Notes: generated from the letters alone by a model not told the origin. 64,000 nucleotides of DNA from CAVQZC01 sp963718315 (GCA_963718315.1 CAVQZC010000012.1:558001-622000), one strand, 5' to 3'. Shown: positions 8,241 through 16,934, numbered from the stretch's first letter. Numbers and translations: made by a program.

Positions 8241-9116
8241 CTAATCCGCCCAGCTCACGCGGTCGGCCCGGAGCTGGTCGATGATGCGGCCGAGCTCGGC
8301 CGGCGTCTCGAAGCGGATCTCCACCGCACCGCCCTTCGCCCCGCCGCGCACAGCCGCGCGCAGGCTGAGCGACTGCCACGCGGCGTCCACCGCCAGGTTG
8401 GCCAGCTCCTCGTCGATCCAGGCGGCGCGCTGCTGCGACTGCTTGGGCTTCTTCTTCGACCCGTCCTGACGGGCGGCAGCCTCGGTCTCGCGAACCGACC
8501 AACCGCGCTTTGCCGCACGCCGGGCCAGCGCCCGCCGCTCGTCCTGCCCCGAGACCTGCAGCACCGCTCGGCCATGGCCCTCGGACAGGGTGCCCGCGGA
8601 GATCAGGTCGAGCACGTCATCGGGCAGCTCGAGCAACCGCATCGTGTTCGCGACCGCCGGCCGGCTCTTGCCCACACGCTTGGCGATCTCCGTCTGGCTG
8701 AGATCCAGCTCGTCGGAGAGCACGGCGTAGGCGCGCGCCTGGTCGACCGCGTTCAGATCCTCGCGGGCGACGTTCTCTGCCAGAGCAACGATCAACGACT
8801 CGCGCTCGTCGAGCGGCCTGACGATCGCCGGGATCGTGGCCAGCTCGGCGAGCTGTGCGGCCCGCCACCGCCGCTCGCCGGCGACCAGCTCGTAGAACCC
8901 GTCGCCGGCGTCGCGCACGATGATCGGCTGGACAACGCCCTCGCTGCGGATGGACTCCGACAGCTGGGCGATTGCCTCGTCGGAGAAGGTGTTGCGCGGC
9001 TGGCGCGGGTTCGGGCGCACCTGCGACACGGCGAGTTCCATGAGGGAGATCTGCCCGGCCGGAAACTCGGCGACCAGCGCCGCCAGACCGCGACCCAACC
9101 CCCGTTGCTTAGCCAC
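8241..9116 (-). CDS. parB: chromosome-partitioning protein ParB
   Basis: CTP-dependent clamp that loads at parS sites and organises the origin region for segregation. 291 residues from the GTG at 9116 (MAKQRGLGRGLAAL), the usual ParB opening. The N-terminal domain shows the CTP/arginine-rich box GERRWRAAQLA (residues about 85-95) and the AENVAREDLNAVDQA region. The central helix-turn-helix is LSQTEIAKRVGKSRPAVANTMRLLELP. A C-terminal dimer domain follows, after a Lys/Gln-rich linker. The start codon overlaps the end of parA (GTGGCTAA). A probable parS site lies about 1.4 kb upstream at 10496-10511. Confidence 0.96.
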   Translation of the reverse strand: MAKQRGLGRGLAALVAEFPAGQISLMELAVSQVRPNPRQPRNTFSDEAIAQLSESIRSEGVVQPIIVRDAGDGFYELVAGERRWRAAQLAELATIPAIVRPLDERESLIVALAENVAREDLNAVDQARAYAVLSDELDLSQTEIAKRVGKSRPAVANTMRLLELPDDVLDLISAGTLSEGHGRAVLQVSGQDERRALARRAAKRGWSVRETEAAARQDGSKKKPKQSQQRAAWIDEELANLAVDAAWQSLSLRAAVRGGAKGGAVEIRFETPAELGRIIDQLRADRVSWAD

Positions 9117-9861
9117 GCTCCACGACCTCCAGAGCAACCCGATAGTAGGCGTCTGCTCCCGCCGACCTCGAATCGTAGCTTGTAATCGGTAATCCGTGGC
9201 TGGGGGCCTCGGCCAGTCGCACGCTGCGCGGGACGACCGTTTCGAACACCAGCGAGCCGAAGTGCTCGCGCACCTCGGTCGCCACGTCGCGCGCCAGGTG
9301 GGTGCGGCTGTCGTACATCGTCAGCAGCACGCCTGTGATTCCCAGCCGCGGGTTCAGGCGCGTCCGCACCAGCTCGACGCTCTGCAGCAGCTGGGCGAGC
9401 CCCTCCAGCGCGTAGTACTCACACTGCACCGGCACGATCAGCCGGTTCGCGGCCGAGAGCGCGTTCACCGTCAGCAGCCCCAGCGACGGCGGGCAATCGA
9501 CGAACACGTAGGGATACCGCTCACCGAGACCGGCGAGGATGTCGCGAAGCAGCGTGTCGTGCGAGCTCAGCTCGACCTGCGCTGCGGCCAGGTCAGGATG
9601 CGAGGGCACGAGGTCGAGGTTTGGCACGGCCGTCTCGACGACCACGTCGGCCAGCGGCCGGCCGTGAAGCAGGTCGTAGCTGCTCGCCTCGAGCTCGTCA
9701 GGCCGGAACCCGAGCCCGGTCGTGGCGTTCGCCTGCGGATCGAGGTCGATCAGCAGCACCGGCGTTCCGGCTTCGGCCACGCACGCCGCCATGTTGATCG
9801 CCGTGGTGGTCTTGCCGACCCCGCCCTTCTGATTGGCAAGGGCGTAGACGCGCGAAGTCAT
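9109..9861 (-). CDS. parA: chromosome-partitioning ATPase ParA (Soj)
   Basis: Deviant-Walker ATPase that moves ParB-parS complexes. 250 residues from the ATG at 9861. The deviant Walker A NQKGGVGKTTTAINMA is at residues 9-24, Walker A' LLIDLDPQANATTG follows, and Walker B is YVFVDCPPSLGLLTVNAL. The frame stays open upstream into rsmG sequence, but MTSRVYALANQKGG is the family N-terminus. The stop overlaps the parB start, so the pair is translationally coupled. Confidence 0.97.
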   Translation of the reverse strand: MTSRVYALANQKGGVGKTTTAINMAACVAEAGTPVLLIDLDPQANATTGLGFRPDELEASSYDLLHGRPLADVVVETAVPNLDLVPSHPDLAAAQVELSSHDTLLRDILAGLGERYPYVFVDCPPSLGLLTVNALSAANRLIVPVQCEYYALEGLAQLLQSVELVRTRLNPRLGITGVLLTMYDSRTHLARDVATEVREHFGSLVFETVVPRSVRLAEAPSHGLPITSYDSRSAGADAYYRVALEVVERG

Positions 9862-9875
9862 GGCGCAAAGGGTAG

Positions 9876-10503
9876 CTACGCCAGCGGACGCCTGGCCGCA
9901 ACGCCGGTGCGCCGCGGGAACCGATCGGGCGTGGGCCCCAGCTTGCGGACCACCAGCAACCGCCGCCGCTCCCCGGTCGGGCGTTCGTCCACCACCTCCG
10001 ACGCGAGGTCCGCGACGGCCACATCGACCGCAGATCGATCGACCACACCGGCCCAGAGCACGAGGTGGCCGCCCGGGCGGACCAGCGGAAGCGCCAGCTC
10101 GGCAGCCACCACGGGCGGCGCCAGCGCACGAGCGGTGGCCAGCGGGTAGCGGTCGCGGCCGGCCTCGCGCCCGAACTCCTCGGCCCGTTCCGCAACCACC
10201 TCGGCCGACAGCCCGAGTGCGTCGCAGGTCTCGCGGAGAAACGCGGCCTTGCGGCCCACCGACTCGACCATCGTCACCGGAATCCCAAGCACGATGCCCA
10301 GCGGGATCGCAGGCGACCCTCCGCCCGACCCGACGTCGACCAGCTCCGTTGCCCCCAACGACTCGATCAGCGGCACCGCCGTCAACGCATCCTCGATGTG
10401 GACGTTCCACAGCTCGGTCAGGATCGCGAACCGACGTGATCGACGCCTGCGCGCCGGCGACCAGCTCGGCGTACCGCCGCAGCTCGGCCGGGGGGTGTTT
10501 CAC
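9876..10503 (-). CDS. rsmG: 16S rRNA (guanine-527-N7)-methyltransferase, with a frameshift
   Basis: SAM-dependent methyltransferase of 16S rRNA. The N-terminus (GTG at 10503: MKHPPAELRRYAELVAGA, then ITSVRDPDRAVER) and the rest (HIEDALTAVPLIESLG, SAM motif LVDVGSGGGSPAIPL, then VRPGGHLVLWAG) are in different frames. Removing one base at the GG of 10400-10401 joins them into a 208-residue protein of normal RsmG length. The total span is 3n+1 bases, consistent with one inserted base. A downstream TTG (10385) would give only a truncated product. The start codon lies inside a parS-like site. Confidence 0.88.
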
Positions 10504-10511
10504 GTGTTACA
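10496..10511. promoter_or_regulatory. parS-like centromere site
   Basis: TGTTTCACGTGTTACA matches 14 of 16 bases of the widely conserved parS palindrome TGTTTCACGTGAAACA. It overlaps the jag stop codon and the rsmG start codon, about 2.6 kb from dnaA and 1.4 kb from parB, where origin-proximal parS sites are expected. Confidence 0.78.
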
Positions 10512-11229
10512 CCTCGTCGTCGGCCAGACTGACGACAACGTACCGGTTGGGCTCACTGCCCTCACTGGCCGTTGTCAGTCCGGCAAGCGACTGCACCTTG
10601 GTGTGAACGATCTTGCGCTCGACCGACGTCATCGGCTCCAGCGAGACCGCCTCGCCCGTGGCCCGCGCCCGGTCTGCAGCCCGCAACGCGACCTCGTGCA
10701 GCGTCCGCTCCCGGCGCTTCCGGTATCCCTCGGCGTCGACCACCACCTCGACCCCGCGATCGCCCGACCGGTGCATGATCGCGTTGGTCAGGTACTGCAA
10801 GGCGTCGATGGTCTGGCCGTGCTTGCCGATCAGCAGCCCCAGCTCCGGGCCGTGAACGGTCGCAGTGACAACGCCCGCCTCCTCGCGGATCTCGACGTCG
10901 CCTTCCAGGCCCAGTGCGTCGAGCACGGTGTCGAGCAGCAGCCGGACGTGCGCGGCGGCCTCGCTCTCGTCGGCGGGCGCCGGTGCGGGCGTGCGGCGCG
11001 GCGCGGCCGCCGGAACCTCCGCCGGGTCGGGCGGCGAGCTGAGCGTTGCCAGCACGCGCGCCGGCTGATAGCCGACACCCAGCAGTCCCCGTTCGCCCTC
11101 GCTGACGACCTGGAACTCGACCGAGTCGCGGTTCAGTGTGGGAAACCGTCGCTCCAGCTCGTGCAGGGCAGCCCAGCGAGCCTCGCCGACGGTCTCGCCG
11201 GTGGCCTCGATCTGCACCGAGTCGCTCAT
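10507..11229 (-). CDS. jag: Jag/KhpB family RNA-binding protein
   Basis: Cytoplasmic RNA-binding protein linked in other bacteria to cell elongation and division control. 240 residues. The N-terminal Jag domain (VQIEATGETVGEARWAAL, then FQVVSEGERGLLGVG, residues 1-60) is followed by a Pro/Ala-rich linker, a KH domain (residues about 95-165, with the GLLIGKHGQTIDALQYLTN GXXG loop) and an R3H domain (residues about 175-238, with RADRAR-like residues and the LEPMTSVERKIVH segment). The ATG overlaps the yidC stop (ATGA), the usual yidC-jag coupling. Confidence 0.94.
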   Translation of the reverse strand: MSDSVQIEATGETVGEARWAALHELERRFPTLNRDSVEFQVVSEGERGLLGVGYQPARVLATLSSPPDPAEVPAAAPRRTPAPAPADESEAAAHVRLLLDTVLDALGLEGDVEIREEAGVVTATVHGPELGLLIGKHGQTIDALQYLTNAIMHRSGDRGVEVVVDAEGYRKRRERTLHEVALRAADRARATGEAVSLEPMTSVERKIVHTKVQSLAGLTTASEGSEPNRYVVVSLADDEV

Positions 11230-12054
11230 CGGCCCCGCTTCCGCCGCGCGGGCGCCGGCGGCTTCTTCTCGACTTCGCCCTTGGCTTCGCCCTTCTTCTT
11301 CTCGGGTTCGCCCTTCTTGGGGTTCCGCGAGGTGCGCGGCTTCGCCGCCTGCTCGGCCGCCCGTTGCCGCTTGATGGCCTCGAAATGGTGGCCCATCCGC
11401 TGTTTGACCACGCCCTGCTGCCCGATCGTCCACAGGTTCGTCGTGATCCAGTAGATGCAGACGCCGATCGGCACCTGGATGATGAAGAACACGAAGAAGA
11501 ACGGCATCGCTGCGAACATGTACTTCTGCTGCTTGTCCTGGATGAACGAGAACAGCAGCGTCGAGCCCAGCATGGACAGGATGTAGATGACGATGATCGC
11601 CACCTCGGTCGCAGTGCCCGTCTTGTCCAGATTGATGAAGATGTCGTTCATCCACAGGAACGCCTTGTCGCCGGTTGGGTGGATCTGGTACCGGAGCACC
11701 CGGTAGAGGGCGATGAAGACCGGGAAACTGGGCCAGCAGCGGCAGGCAGGAGGCGAACGGATTGACGCCCTCCTCCTTGTACAGCGCCATCAGCTTCTGC
11801 TGCATCTCGGCCTTCGACTCGCGGTCGGTCTTGCCCTTGTACTGGTTCTGCAGCGTCTTCACCTTGGGCTGGATCCGCTGCATCGCCGCCATCGAGCGCA
11901 GCTGCGTGATCGTCAGCGGCAGGATCAGGATCCGCACGGTGACCGTGAGGGCAACGATCGCCCAGCCCCACGACAGGCCGTGGTCGTTGTAGAAGGTGAG
12001 GATCGCCTTCAGCGCCGCCTCGAGCTGGTCGAGGACGATGATGTGCTCGATCAC
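11226..12054 (-). CDS. yidC: membrane protein insertase YidC, with a frameshift
   Basis: Oxa1/YidC insertase for inner-membrane proteins. The start GTG overlaps the yidD stop. The first part runs through LTVTVRILILPLTITQLRSM, LMALYKEEGVNPFASCLPLLAQFP. The rest is in another frame: VLRYQIHPTGDKAFLW, a hydrophobic IIVIYILSML, PFFFVFFIIQVPIGVCIYW, and a Lys/Glu-rich tail. The join is at about 11720-11726 (TTTCCCGG); removing one base restores QFPVFIALYRVLRY and a 275-residue protein. An essential gene broken by one base suggests a sequencing error rather than a pseudogene. Confidence 0.92.
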
Positions 12055-12275
12055 GGCGCCACCGGCCGGTGTCCGTGCTCAGCGTGCTGGCAACGGTCGG
12101 GCACGGGGTCGTACCCACCCCGCGAGAAGGGGTTGCAGCGAAGCAGGCGCCAGGCAGCGAGGGCGGTGCCGCGCAGCGGCCCCCACCGGCGGATCGCCTC
12201 CTCGGCGTAGCGCGAGCAGCTCGGCTCGTACTTGCACACGCGAGGCGTCACCGAGACCATCGAGACGAAGGGCAT
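12051..12275 (-). CDS. yidD: membrane protein insertion efficiency factor YidD
   Basis: Small membrane-associated protein that assists YidC-dependent insertion. The diagnostic core CKYEPSCSRYAEEAIRRWGP and LLRCNPFSRGGYDPVPD is complete. From the ATG at 12275 it has 74 residues. Homologues usually have about ten more residues forming an amphipathic helix, and the upstream frame reads ILILRLARLALM without an ATG/GTG/TTG, so the true start may be a rarer codon. It lies between rnpA and yidC, overlapping the latter by four bases. Confidence 0.92.
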   Translation of the reverse strand: MPFVSMVSVTPRVCKYEPSCSRYAEEAIRRWGPLRGTALAAWRLLRCNPFSRGGYDPVPDRCQHAEHGHRPVAP

Positions 12276-12322
12276 CAGCGCCAGCCGCGCGAGGCGGAGG
12301 ATGAGGATCTCCAGCCGGCCGA

Positions 12323-12712
12323 TCAGCGTGGACGCTCCTGGTGTGCCTCGCGGAGCACCTCGGCCACCTGCTCCGTCAGCCAGTCGAACCCCTGCGCCTC
12401 GGCGGCGGCCGGCAGGCCGGGTCGCGCGATCAGCACGTAGTCGGTCGCAGGCTCGAGCAGCTCGCCGTTGCGGTCGACGGCAGCCCGCAGACGGCGCTTG
12501 AGGCCGTTGCGGTCGACTGCCGTGCCCACCTTGCGCGGGATCGCGAAGCCGACGCGCGGCTCGGCGCCACCCTCAGCAGCCCGATACCGGAGCGTCAGGT
12601 AGCGGCCGGCCGCCGACTTGCCAAGCTGCTGCACCGCATCGAACTCGGCGGCTCGCGTCAAACGGCCGCGCCGGGCGCGGGCCGCTCCCGCGGCCGATGG
12701 CTCGCCCGTCAC
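12323..12712 (-). CDS. rnpA: ribonuclease P protein component
   Basis: Basic protein that binds RNase P RNA for tRNA 5' maturation. 129 residues. After an Arg-rich start, LTRAAEFDAVQQLGKSAAGR leads to VGFAIPRKVGTAVDRNGLKRRLRAA, the conserved RNR-type RNA-binding motif (here DRNGLKRRLR, residues about 70-80). The GTG start is three bases after the rpmH stop, the usual rpmH-rnpA arrangement. Confidence 0.96.
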   Translation of the reverse strand: MTGEPSAAGAARARRGRLTRAAEFDAVQQLGKSAAGRYLTLRYRAAEGGAEPRVGFAIPRKVGTAVDRNGLKRRLRAAVDRNGELLEPATDYVLIARPGLPAAAEAQGFDWLTEQVAEVLREAHQERPR

Positions 12713-12715
12713 GGC

Positions 12716-12850
12716 CTACGCGGATAGGCGCTTGCGACCCCGCGACCGCCGGCGCTTGAGCACGGCTCGCCCAGCGCGAGTGCTCATGCGCTTGCGGAAG
12801 CCATGGGTCTTGGCGCGCTTGCGGGTGTTGGGCTGGTAGGTGCGTTTCAT
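12716..12850 (-). CDS. rpmH: 50S ribosomal protein L34
   Basis: 44-residue, very basic ribosomal protein. MKRTYQPNTRKRAKTHGF, then RKRMSTRAGRAVLKRRRSRG, the standard L34 sequence. The ATG at 12850 is chosen by homology, since the open frame continues upstream into non-coding origin DNA. First gene of the leftward rpmH-rnpA-yidD-yidC-jag-rsmG-parA-parB run. Confidence 0.98.
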   Translation of the reverse strand: MKRTYQPNTRKRAKTHGFRKRMSTRAGRAVLKRRRSRGRKRLSA

Positions 12851-13141
12851 CGCGGCGGTCAGTATAGATGAGCGCGCGTGGCGGGCACGCAGGCGGCTTT
12901 CTCCAGTTCCTGCACATTTTTTCGTCCTGTGGAAAACGGGGGCAGGCGGCGGTGCGGCGGATGTGAAAAGCTCCCGGAAACGGGGCGGTTCGCGAGCTCC
13001 GCAGGCCACTATCCACACCTGTGGACACGGCTGTGGAGAAGTCGTGTTTTTACCTGCAAATCGCCACTTTCGCGGGTGGGCCTCCGTACATGCCGGACGG
13101 TTGTCGCGCCGTCCCTGAGCACGTTAGACTCGTCCACTCCA
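12851..13141. other. rpmH-dnaA intergenic region, probable part of oriC with DnaA boxes
   Basis: Four DnaA-box-like 9-mers against TTATCCACA: 12928-12936 (minus, TTTTCCACA, one mismatch), 13009-13017 (plus, CTATCCACA, one mismatch), 13020-13028 (minus, GTGTCCACA, two mismatches) and 13032-13040 (minus, TTCTCCACA, one mismatch). Three of them fall within 32 bases. Location between rpmH and dnaA is the classical origin position. No clear A/T-rich unwinding element is visible here. Confidence 0.7.
13101..13130 (+). promoter_or_regulatory. dnaA promoter
   Basis: TTGTCG (13101-13106), 18-base spacer, TAGACT (13125-13130), then 11 bases to the dnaA ATG with no Shine-Dalgarno sequence. The transcript is leaderless or nearly so. 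The DnaA boxes lie just upstream, which would allow autoregulation. Confidence 0.6.
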
Positions 13142-14503
13142 ATGCCTTCAGACGCCGCCGCCAGCACCACCTGGGAGACGATCTCCCATCGTCTCCAAGA
13201 GATGCTGAACGCAGGCATCTACACGACCTGGTTCGGCGAGGCGCGGGCGATGGAGTGCACGGATGACCGGCTGGTCGTCACCGTGCCCAACGAGTTCACC
13301 AAGAGCTGGATCGAGGGCCATTTCTCCAGCCTTCTCGACGCGGCCGCAGCCGAGCATCAGCTGGTCGTCGAGCTGCGCGTGGCGGTGAGCGAGGCAATCG
13401 CCGCGGCGCCGGCCGTCGAGCCGGAGGATCTGCGGGCGCCCGAGCCGCAGGACGATCGCGACCGAGCCGGGCAGAGCGGCATCAATCCGCGTTACACGTT
13501 CGACGTGTTCGTTATCGGCGGCGGCAACCGGTTCGCCCACGCCGCGGCGCTCGCCGTGGCCGAGGCGCCGGCCCAGTCGTACAACCCGCTGTTCATCTAC
13601 GGCAGCACCGGGCTGGGGAAAACCCACCTGCTGCAGGCGGTTGGCCACTACGTGCTCCAGCAGCACCGTCACCTCAACGTTCGCTATGTGACGACCGAGA
13701 CGGTGCTGAACGAATTCGTCGATTCCATGCGGGATCACCGCATGGTCGGGTTCAAGCAGCGGTATCGCACCTACGACGTTTTGCTGATCGACGACATCCA
13801 GTTCATCGAGGGCAAGGAGCGTCTCCAGGAGGAGTTTTTCCACACGTTCAACAGCCTCTATGAAGCCGGGAAGCAGATCGTCATCTCCTCGGATCGACCG
13901 CCCAGGCAACTGGCAACGCTCGAGGCGCGGCTGCGGTCGCGGTTCGAGTGGGGGCTGCTGACGGACATCCAGCCGCCAGACCTCGAGACCCGGATCGCGA
14001 TCCTGCGCAAGAAGGTGATGACGGAGCATCTGAGCATCTCCGATCCCGAGGTGCTGACGTACATCGCCGACCGCGTGACCACCAACATCCGCGAGCTCGA
14101 GGGCGCGCTGACCAGGGTGGTCGCATACTCATCGCTGACGGGCCGGCCGATCTCCACCGAACTGGCCGACGAGGTGCTCAAGGACCTGTTCCCGCAGGGC
14201 ATGACCCCCTCGATCACCATCGAGCAGATCCAGTCTGCCGTCTGCGAGGCCTTTCACATCTCCCTGGCCGACCTTCGGGGCGACAAGCGGGCACGGGCGA
14301 TCGCGTATCCCCGGCACATCGCCATGTACCTGTCGCGGGAGCTGACCGACACGTCGCTGCCAAAGATCGGCGCCAAGTTCGGCGGCCGCGACCACACGAC
14401 CGTCCTGCACGCGGTGAACAAGATCGGCGGGCTGCTGAAGGAAGACCGGGAAGTGTTCAACGTCGTCCAGCAGCTCACCACCCGAATCAAACAGGGCCGG
14501 TGA
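13142..14503 (+). CDS. dnaA: chromosomal replication initiator protein DnaA
   Basis: AAA+ initiator that binds DnaA boxes and melts oriC. 453 residues from ATG 13142; the open frame reaches further upstream into origin DNA, but MPSDAAASTTWETISHRL fits the domain I start. Domain I is at residues 1-85, with a short acidic linker (domain II) to about residue 118. The AAA+ core has INPRYTFDVFVIGGGNRFAH, Walker A GSTGLGKTHLL and Walker B LLIDDIQFIEGKE. The C-terminal DNA-binding domain carries the signature YPRHIAMYLSRELTDTSLPK and GGRDHTTVLHAV. The short domain II is notable beside streptomycete DnaA. Confidence 0.98.
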   Translation: MPSDAAASTTWETISHRLQEMLNAGIYTTWFGEARAMECTDDRLVVTVPNEFTKSWIEGHFSSLLDAAAAEHQLVVELRVAVSEAIAAAPAVEPEDLRAPEPQDDRDRAGQSGINPRYTFDVFVIGGGNRFAHAAALAVAEAPAQSYNPLFIYGSTGLGKTHLLQAVGHYVLQQHRHLNVRYVTTETVLNEFVDSMRDHRMVGFKQRYRTYDVLLIDDIQFIEGKERLQEEFFHTFNSLYEAGKQIVISSDRPPRQLATLEARLRSRFEWGLLTDIQPPDLETRIAILRKKVMTEHLSISDPEVLTYIADRVTTNIRELEGALTRVVAYSSLTGRPISTELADEVLKDLFPQGMTPSITIEQIQSAVCEAFHISLADLRGDKRARAIAYPRHIAMYLSRELTDTSLPKIGAKFGGRDHTTVLHAVNKIGGLLKEDREVFNVVQQLTTRIKQGR

Positions 14504-14746
14504 ACAACCTGTGACAGTGGTGTGGACGACCGGTCACTCTTCCCCATGGGCGGCCGTCATCGCGCCGATTCGGTGGGAACTGTGGAGGACCGGCACACGT
14601 TGCCCATACCTTCCTGCACAGGCACGGTCACGCTCCTGGAGCGCTCTTGTGACGGGTTTACACGGTTTCCCCAGCCTCTACTTCTCTAACCTTCTAAGGT
14701 CTTTCCTTCTAGGAGATGGAGTAGTGGTGACGGAGGAGCTGTTCGT
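14504..14746. other. dnaA-dnaN intergenic region, possible second part of oriC
   Basis: Contains weak DnaA-box-like sequences at 14521-14529 and 14581-14589 (minus strand, TCGTCCACA and TCCTCCACA, two mismatches each). A comparatively A/T-rich, pyrimidine-rich stretch at about 14680-14712 has CCTTCTA twice and could be an unwinding region. A GGAGGAG ribosome site for dnaN ends it. No ORF of its own was supported. Confidence 0.45.
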
Positions 14747-15847
14747 ATGAAGATCGTGTGCCCCCAGGACGAGCTGCTGAGCCGGCTCCAGCTCGCCAGC
14801 CGCGGCGTATCGCAGCGCTCGACGGTGCAGATACTCTCGGGCGTCCTGATCGATGCCCGGAACGGCTCTCCCGAGCTGGCTGCGACCGACATGGAGCTCT
14901 CGATCAGGGTGCCTCTTGCGGCCACGGTCGAGGAGCCTGGAGCGACGGTCGCGCCTGGCCGCCTGCTGCTCGACATCGTGCGTGCTCTGCCCTCCGGGCC
15001 GGTCACGCTCGAGCAGCCTGCCGGGGCGGGGACGCTGCGCCTGACGTGCGGCGCCAGCGAGTACGCGCTGCACACACAGAGCTCCGAGGATTTCCCGCAG
15101 CTGCCCTCGACCTCCGGCCAGACGTTCACGGTCGACCTGGCTAGCTTCGCGGCCACCGTGCAGCACGTCGGCCGGGCGGCCTCCAAGGACGAGTCGCGGC
15201 CGGTGCTGACCGGGATCCTGGTCGAGCTTGGCGACGGGCGGGTGACGATGGCCGCCACGGACAGCTACCGGCTGTCGGTGAAGGAGTCGGAGCTCAGGGG
15301 GTCGTCAGGGGAGACCGCCGCGATCGTGCCCGCCCGGGCCCTCAACGAGCTCGGCCGGCTGGGAGCGGGGGATGGCGACGCCGGCCTCGAGGTCAGCGTG
15401 CAGGAGAACCAGATCCTGTTCGGCGTGGGCGGCGTCTGGCTGTCGGCGCGGCGCATCGACGGCCAGTTCCCGAACTATCGCCAGCTGCTGCCGCAGACGT
15501 TCGAGCACGAGGTGGTCATCGGCCGCGAGGAGCTGCTCGACGTCATCCGCCGGGTGGGGCTGCTGGCCCAGCGCAACCTGCCGGTGCGCCTGACCTTCGA
15601 CGAGGGCTCGCTCACGATCGCGGCCCAGACCCAGGACGTCGGCGAAGCACGCGAGTCGATGCCGGTCGATTTCCACGGCGAGCGGCTGGAGATCGGCTTC
15701 AATCCCGAGTTCCTGCGCGACGGCGTGGAGAGTGTCGACGACGAGAATGTGCGCCTCAAGCTGATCAGCCCGCTGCGGCCGGGGCTGCTGCAGGGTGCCG
15801 GTGACAGCTTCTGGTACCTGATCATGCCGATCAGGCTCTCGTCCTAG
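14747..15847 (+). CDS. dnaN: DNA polymerase III sliding clamp beta subunit
   Basis: Ring-shaped processivity clamp of the replicase. 366 residues with three clamp domains: residues 1-120 (MKIVCPQDELLSRLQLASRG, VQILSGVLIDA), about 125-240 (HVGRAASKDESRPVLTGILVE, ATDSYRLSVKE) and the third domain ending in WYLIMPIRL, which carries the clamp-loader contact surface. GGAGGAG precedes the ATG by about eight bases. It sits between dnaA and recF as usual. Confidence 0.97.
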   Translation: MKIVCPQDELLSRLQLASRGVSQRSTVQILSGVLIDARNGSPELAATDMELSIRVPLAATVEEPGATVAPGRLLLDIVRALPSGPVTLEQPAGAGTLRLTCGASEYALHTQSSEDFPQLPSTSGQTFTVDLASFAATVQHVGRAASKDESRPVLTGILVELGDGRVTMAATDSYRLSVKESELRGSSGETAAIVPARALNELGRLGAGDGDAGLEVSVQENQILFGVGGVWLSARRIDGQFPNYRQLLPQTFEHEVVIGREELLDVIRRVGLLAQRNLPVRLTFDEGSLTIAAQTQDVGEARESMPVDFHGERLEIGFNPEFLRDGVESVDDENVRLKLISPLRPGLLQGAGDSFWYLIMPIRLSS

Positions 15848-15851
15848 CCAG

Positions 15852-16934
15852 GTGCAGGCCATTGCCGTCCGCGGCACGGCATTTCGCTGCTACCAACGGC
15901 TCTCGCTGGAGCTGCCGGGAGGACTGGTCGCCGCGGTCGGTCCGAATGGCGCCGGCAAGACGGCGCTGGTGGAGCTGATCCACTTCGGCCTGCTCGGCTA
16001 CTCGCCGCGCACCTCGGACGAATCGCAGCTCGTGCGGTTCGGCAGCGACGTCACGAGGGTGGAGGTCGACGCAGCGCTGCGAACGGGCGAGGCTTCCGTC
16101 GCCATCGGCTACCGCCCGGGCGAGCCAAAGCGCGTGCAGGTGGACGGAGTCCCCGAGCGCTCTGTCGAACGGTTGCTGCCCCGGTTCCCGGTGCTGGTGT
16201 TCACCCCCGACCGGATGCGGCTCGTGCAGGGCCCGCCCGCCCTCCGGCGCCGCTACTTCGACCGCGTCCTGGCCCGGCTCTGGCCGGTCCCGGCGCAGGC
16301 ATCGGCCGAGTACTCCCGCCGCCTGGTGCAGCGAAACCACCTGCTGCGCCGGGTGCGGGCAGGTCAGGCCGGCATCGACGCGCTCGAGCCGTGGGACGCG
16401 ATGCTGGCCGAGGCCGGGGCCGAGCTGATCGCGGCGCGAGCGCGCCTGTGCACACGACTGTCGGCGGCGGTGGCGCCACGGCTGGCGGAGCTCGGCGGCA
16501 TCGACACCCCCGACCCCGTTCGCTATCAGCCCAGCGTCCACGGCGATGCGCAGGCGCTGCAGGAGGCGCTGCTGGGCCGGCGGTCGCGTGACATCGAGCG
16601 GGCGGTGACGGGGGCTGGGCCGCACCTCGACGACGTCCTGCTGGTCGAGGCAGACCACGACCTGCGCCGGTTCGGGTCGCAGGGCGAGCAGCGGCGGGCG
16701 CTGCTGGCGCTGATCCTCGGGGAGTCCGACCTGCTCTGCGAGGAGCGCGACGAGCAGCCGCTGCTGCTGCTCGACGACGTCACCAGCGAGCTCGACCCCG
16801 CACGCCGGGCGCGTCTGCTGGAGGCGGTGTCGCGGTTCGACCAGTCGATCGTGACCACTGCCGACCAGGACGACCTGGGCTCGGCGGCGGTGTCGCTGCT
16901 GCGGGTCGAGGGGGGCGAGGTGAGGGCGGCGTGA
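15852..16934 (+). CDS. recF: DNA replication and repair protein RecF
   Basis: SMC-like ABC ATPase that helps RecOR load RecA at gaps. 360 residues. Walker A GPNGAGKTALVE at residues about 34-45, the VFTPDRMRLVQGPPALRRRYFD block (residues about 118-138), signature-type FGSQGEQRRALLAL, and Walker B LLLLDDVTSELDP. It starts with a GTG four bases after dnaN and overlaps the next gene by four bases, so dnaN-recF-dciA form one unit. Confidence 0.95.
   Translation: MQAIAVRGTAFRCYQRLSLELPGGLVAAVGPNGAGKTALVELIHFGLLGYSPRTSDESQLVRFGSDVTRVEVDAALRTGEASVAIGYRPGEPKRVQVDGVPERSVERLLPRFPVLVFTPDRMRLVQGPPALRRRYFDRVLARLWPVPAQASAEYSRRLVQRNHLLRRVRAGQAGIDALEPWDAMLAEAGAELIAARARLCTRLSAAVAPRLAELGGIDTPDPVRYQPSVHGDAQALQEALLGRRSRDIERAVTGAGPHLDDVLLVEADHDLRRFGSQGEQRRALLALILGESDLLCEERDEQPLLLLDDVTSELDPARRARLLEAVSRFDQSIVTTADQDDLGSAAVSLLRVEGGEVRAA

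Noticed and set aside
9862..10503. A long fused rsmG-parA open frame on the minus strand
   Set aside because: The upstream half is out-of-frame rsmG sequence after a frameshift; ParA starts at ATG 9861.
10507..12054. A single 515-residue YidC-Jag fusion protein
   Set aside because: The frame agreement comes from the one-base shift in yidC; the middle part is nonsense translation, and the true YidC C-terminus and its stop overlap the jag ATG.
12878..13141. Upstream extension of the dnaA frame
   Set aside because: It runs through DnaA boxes and the promoter; the Cys/Arg-rich translation is unlike DnaA domain I.
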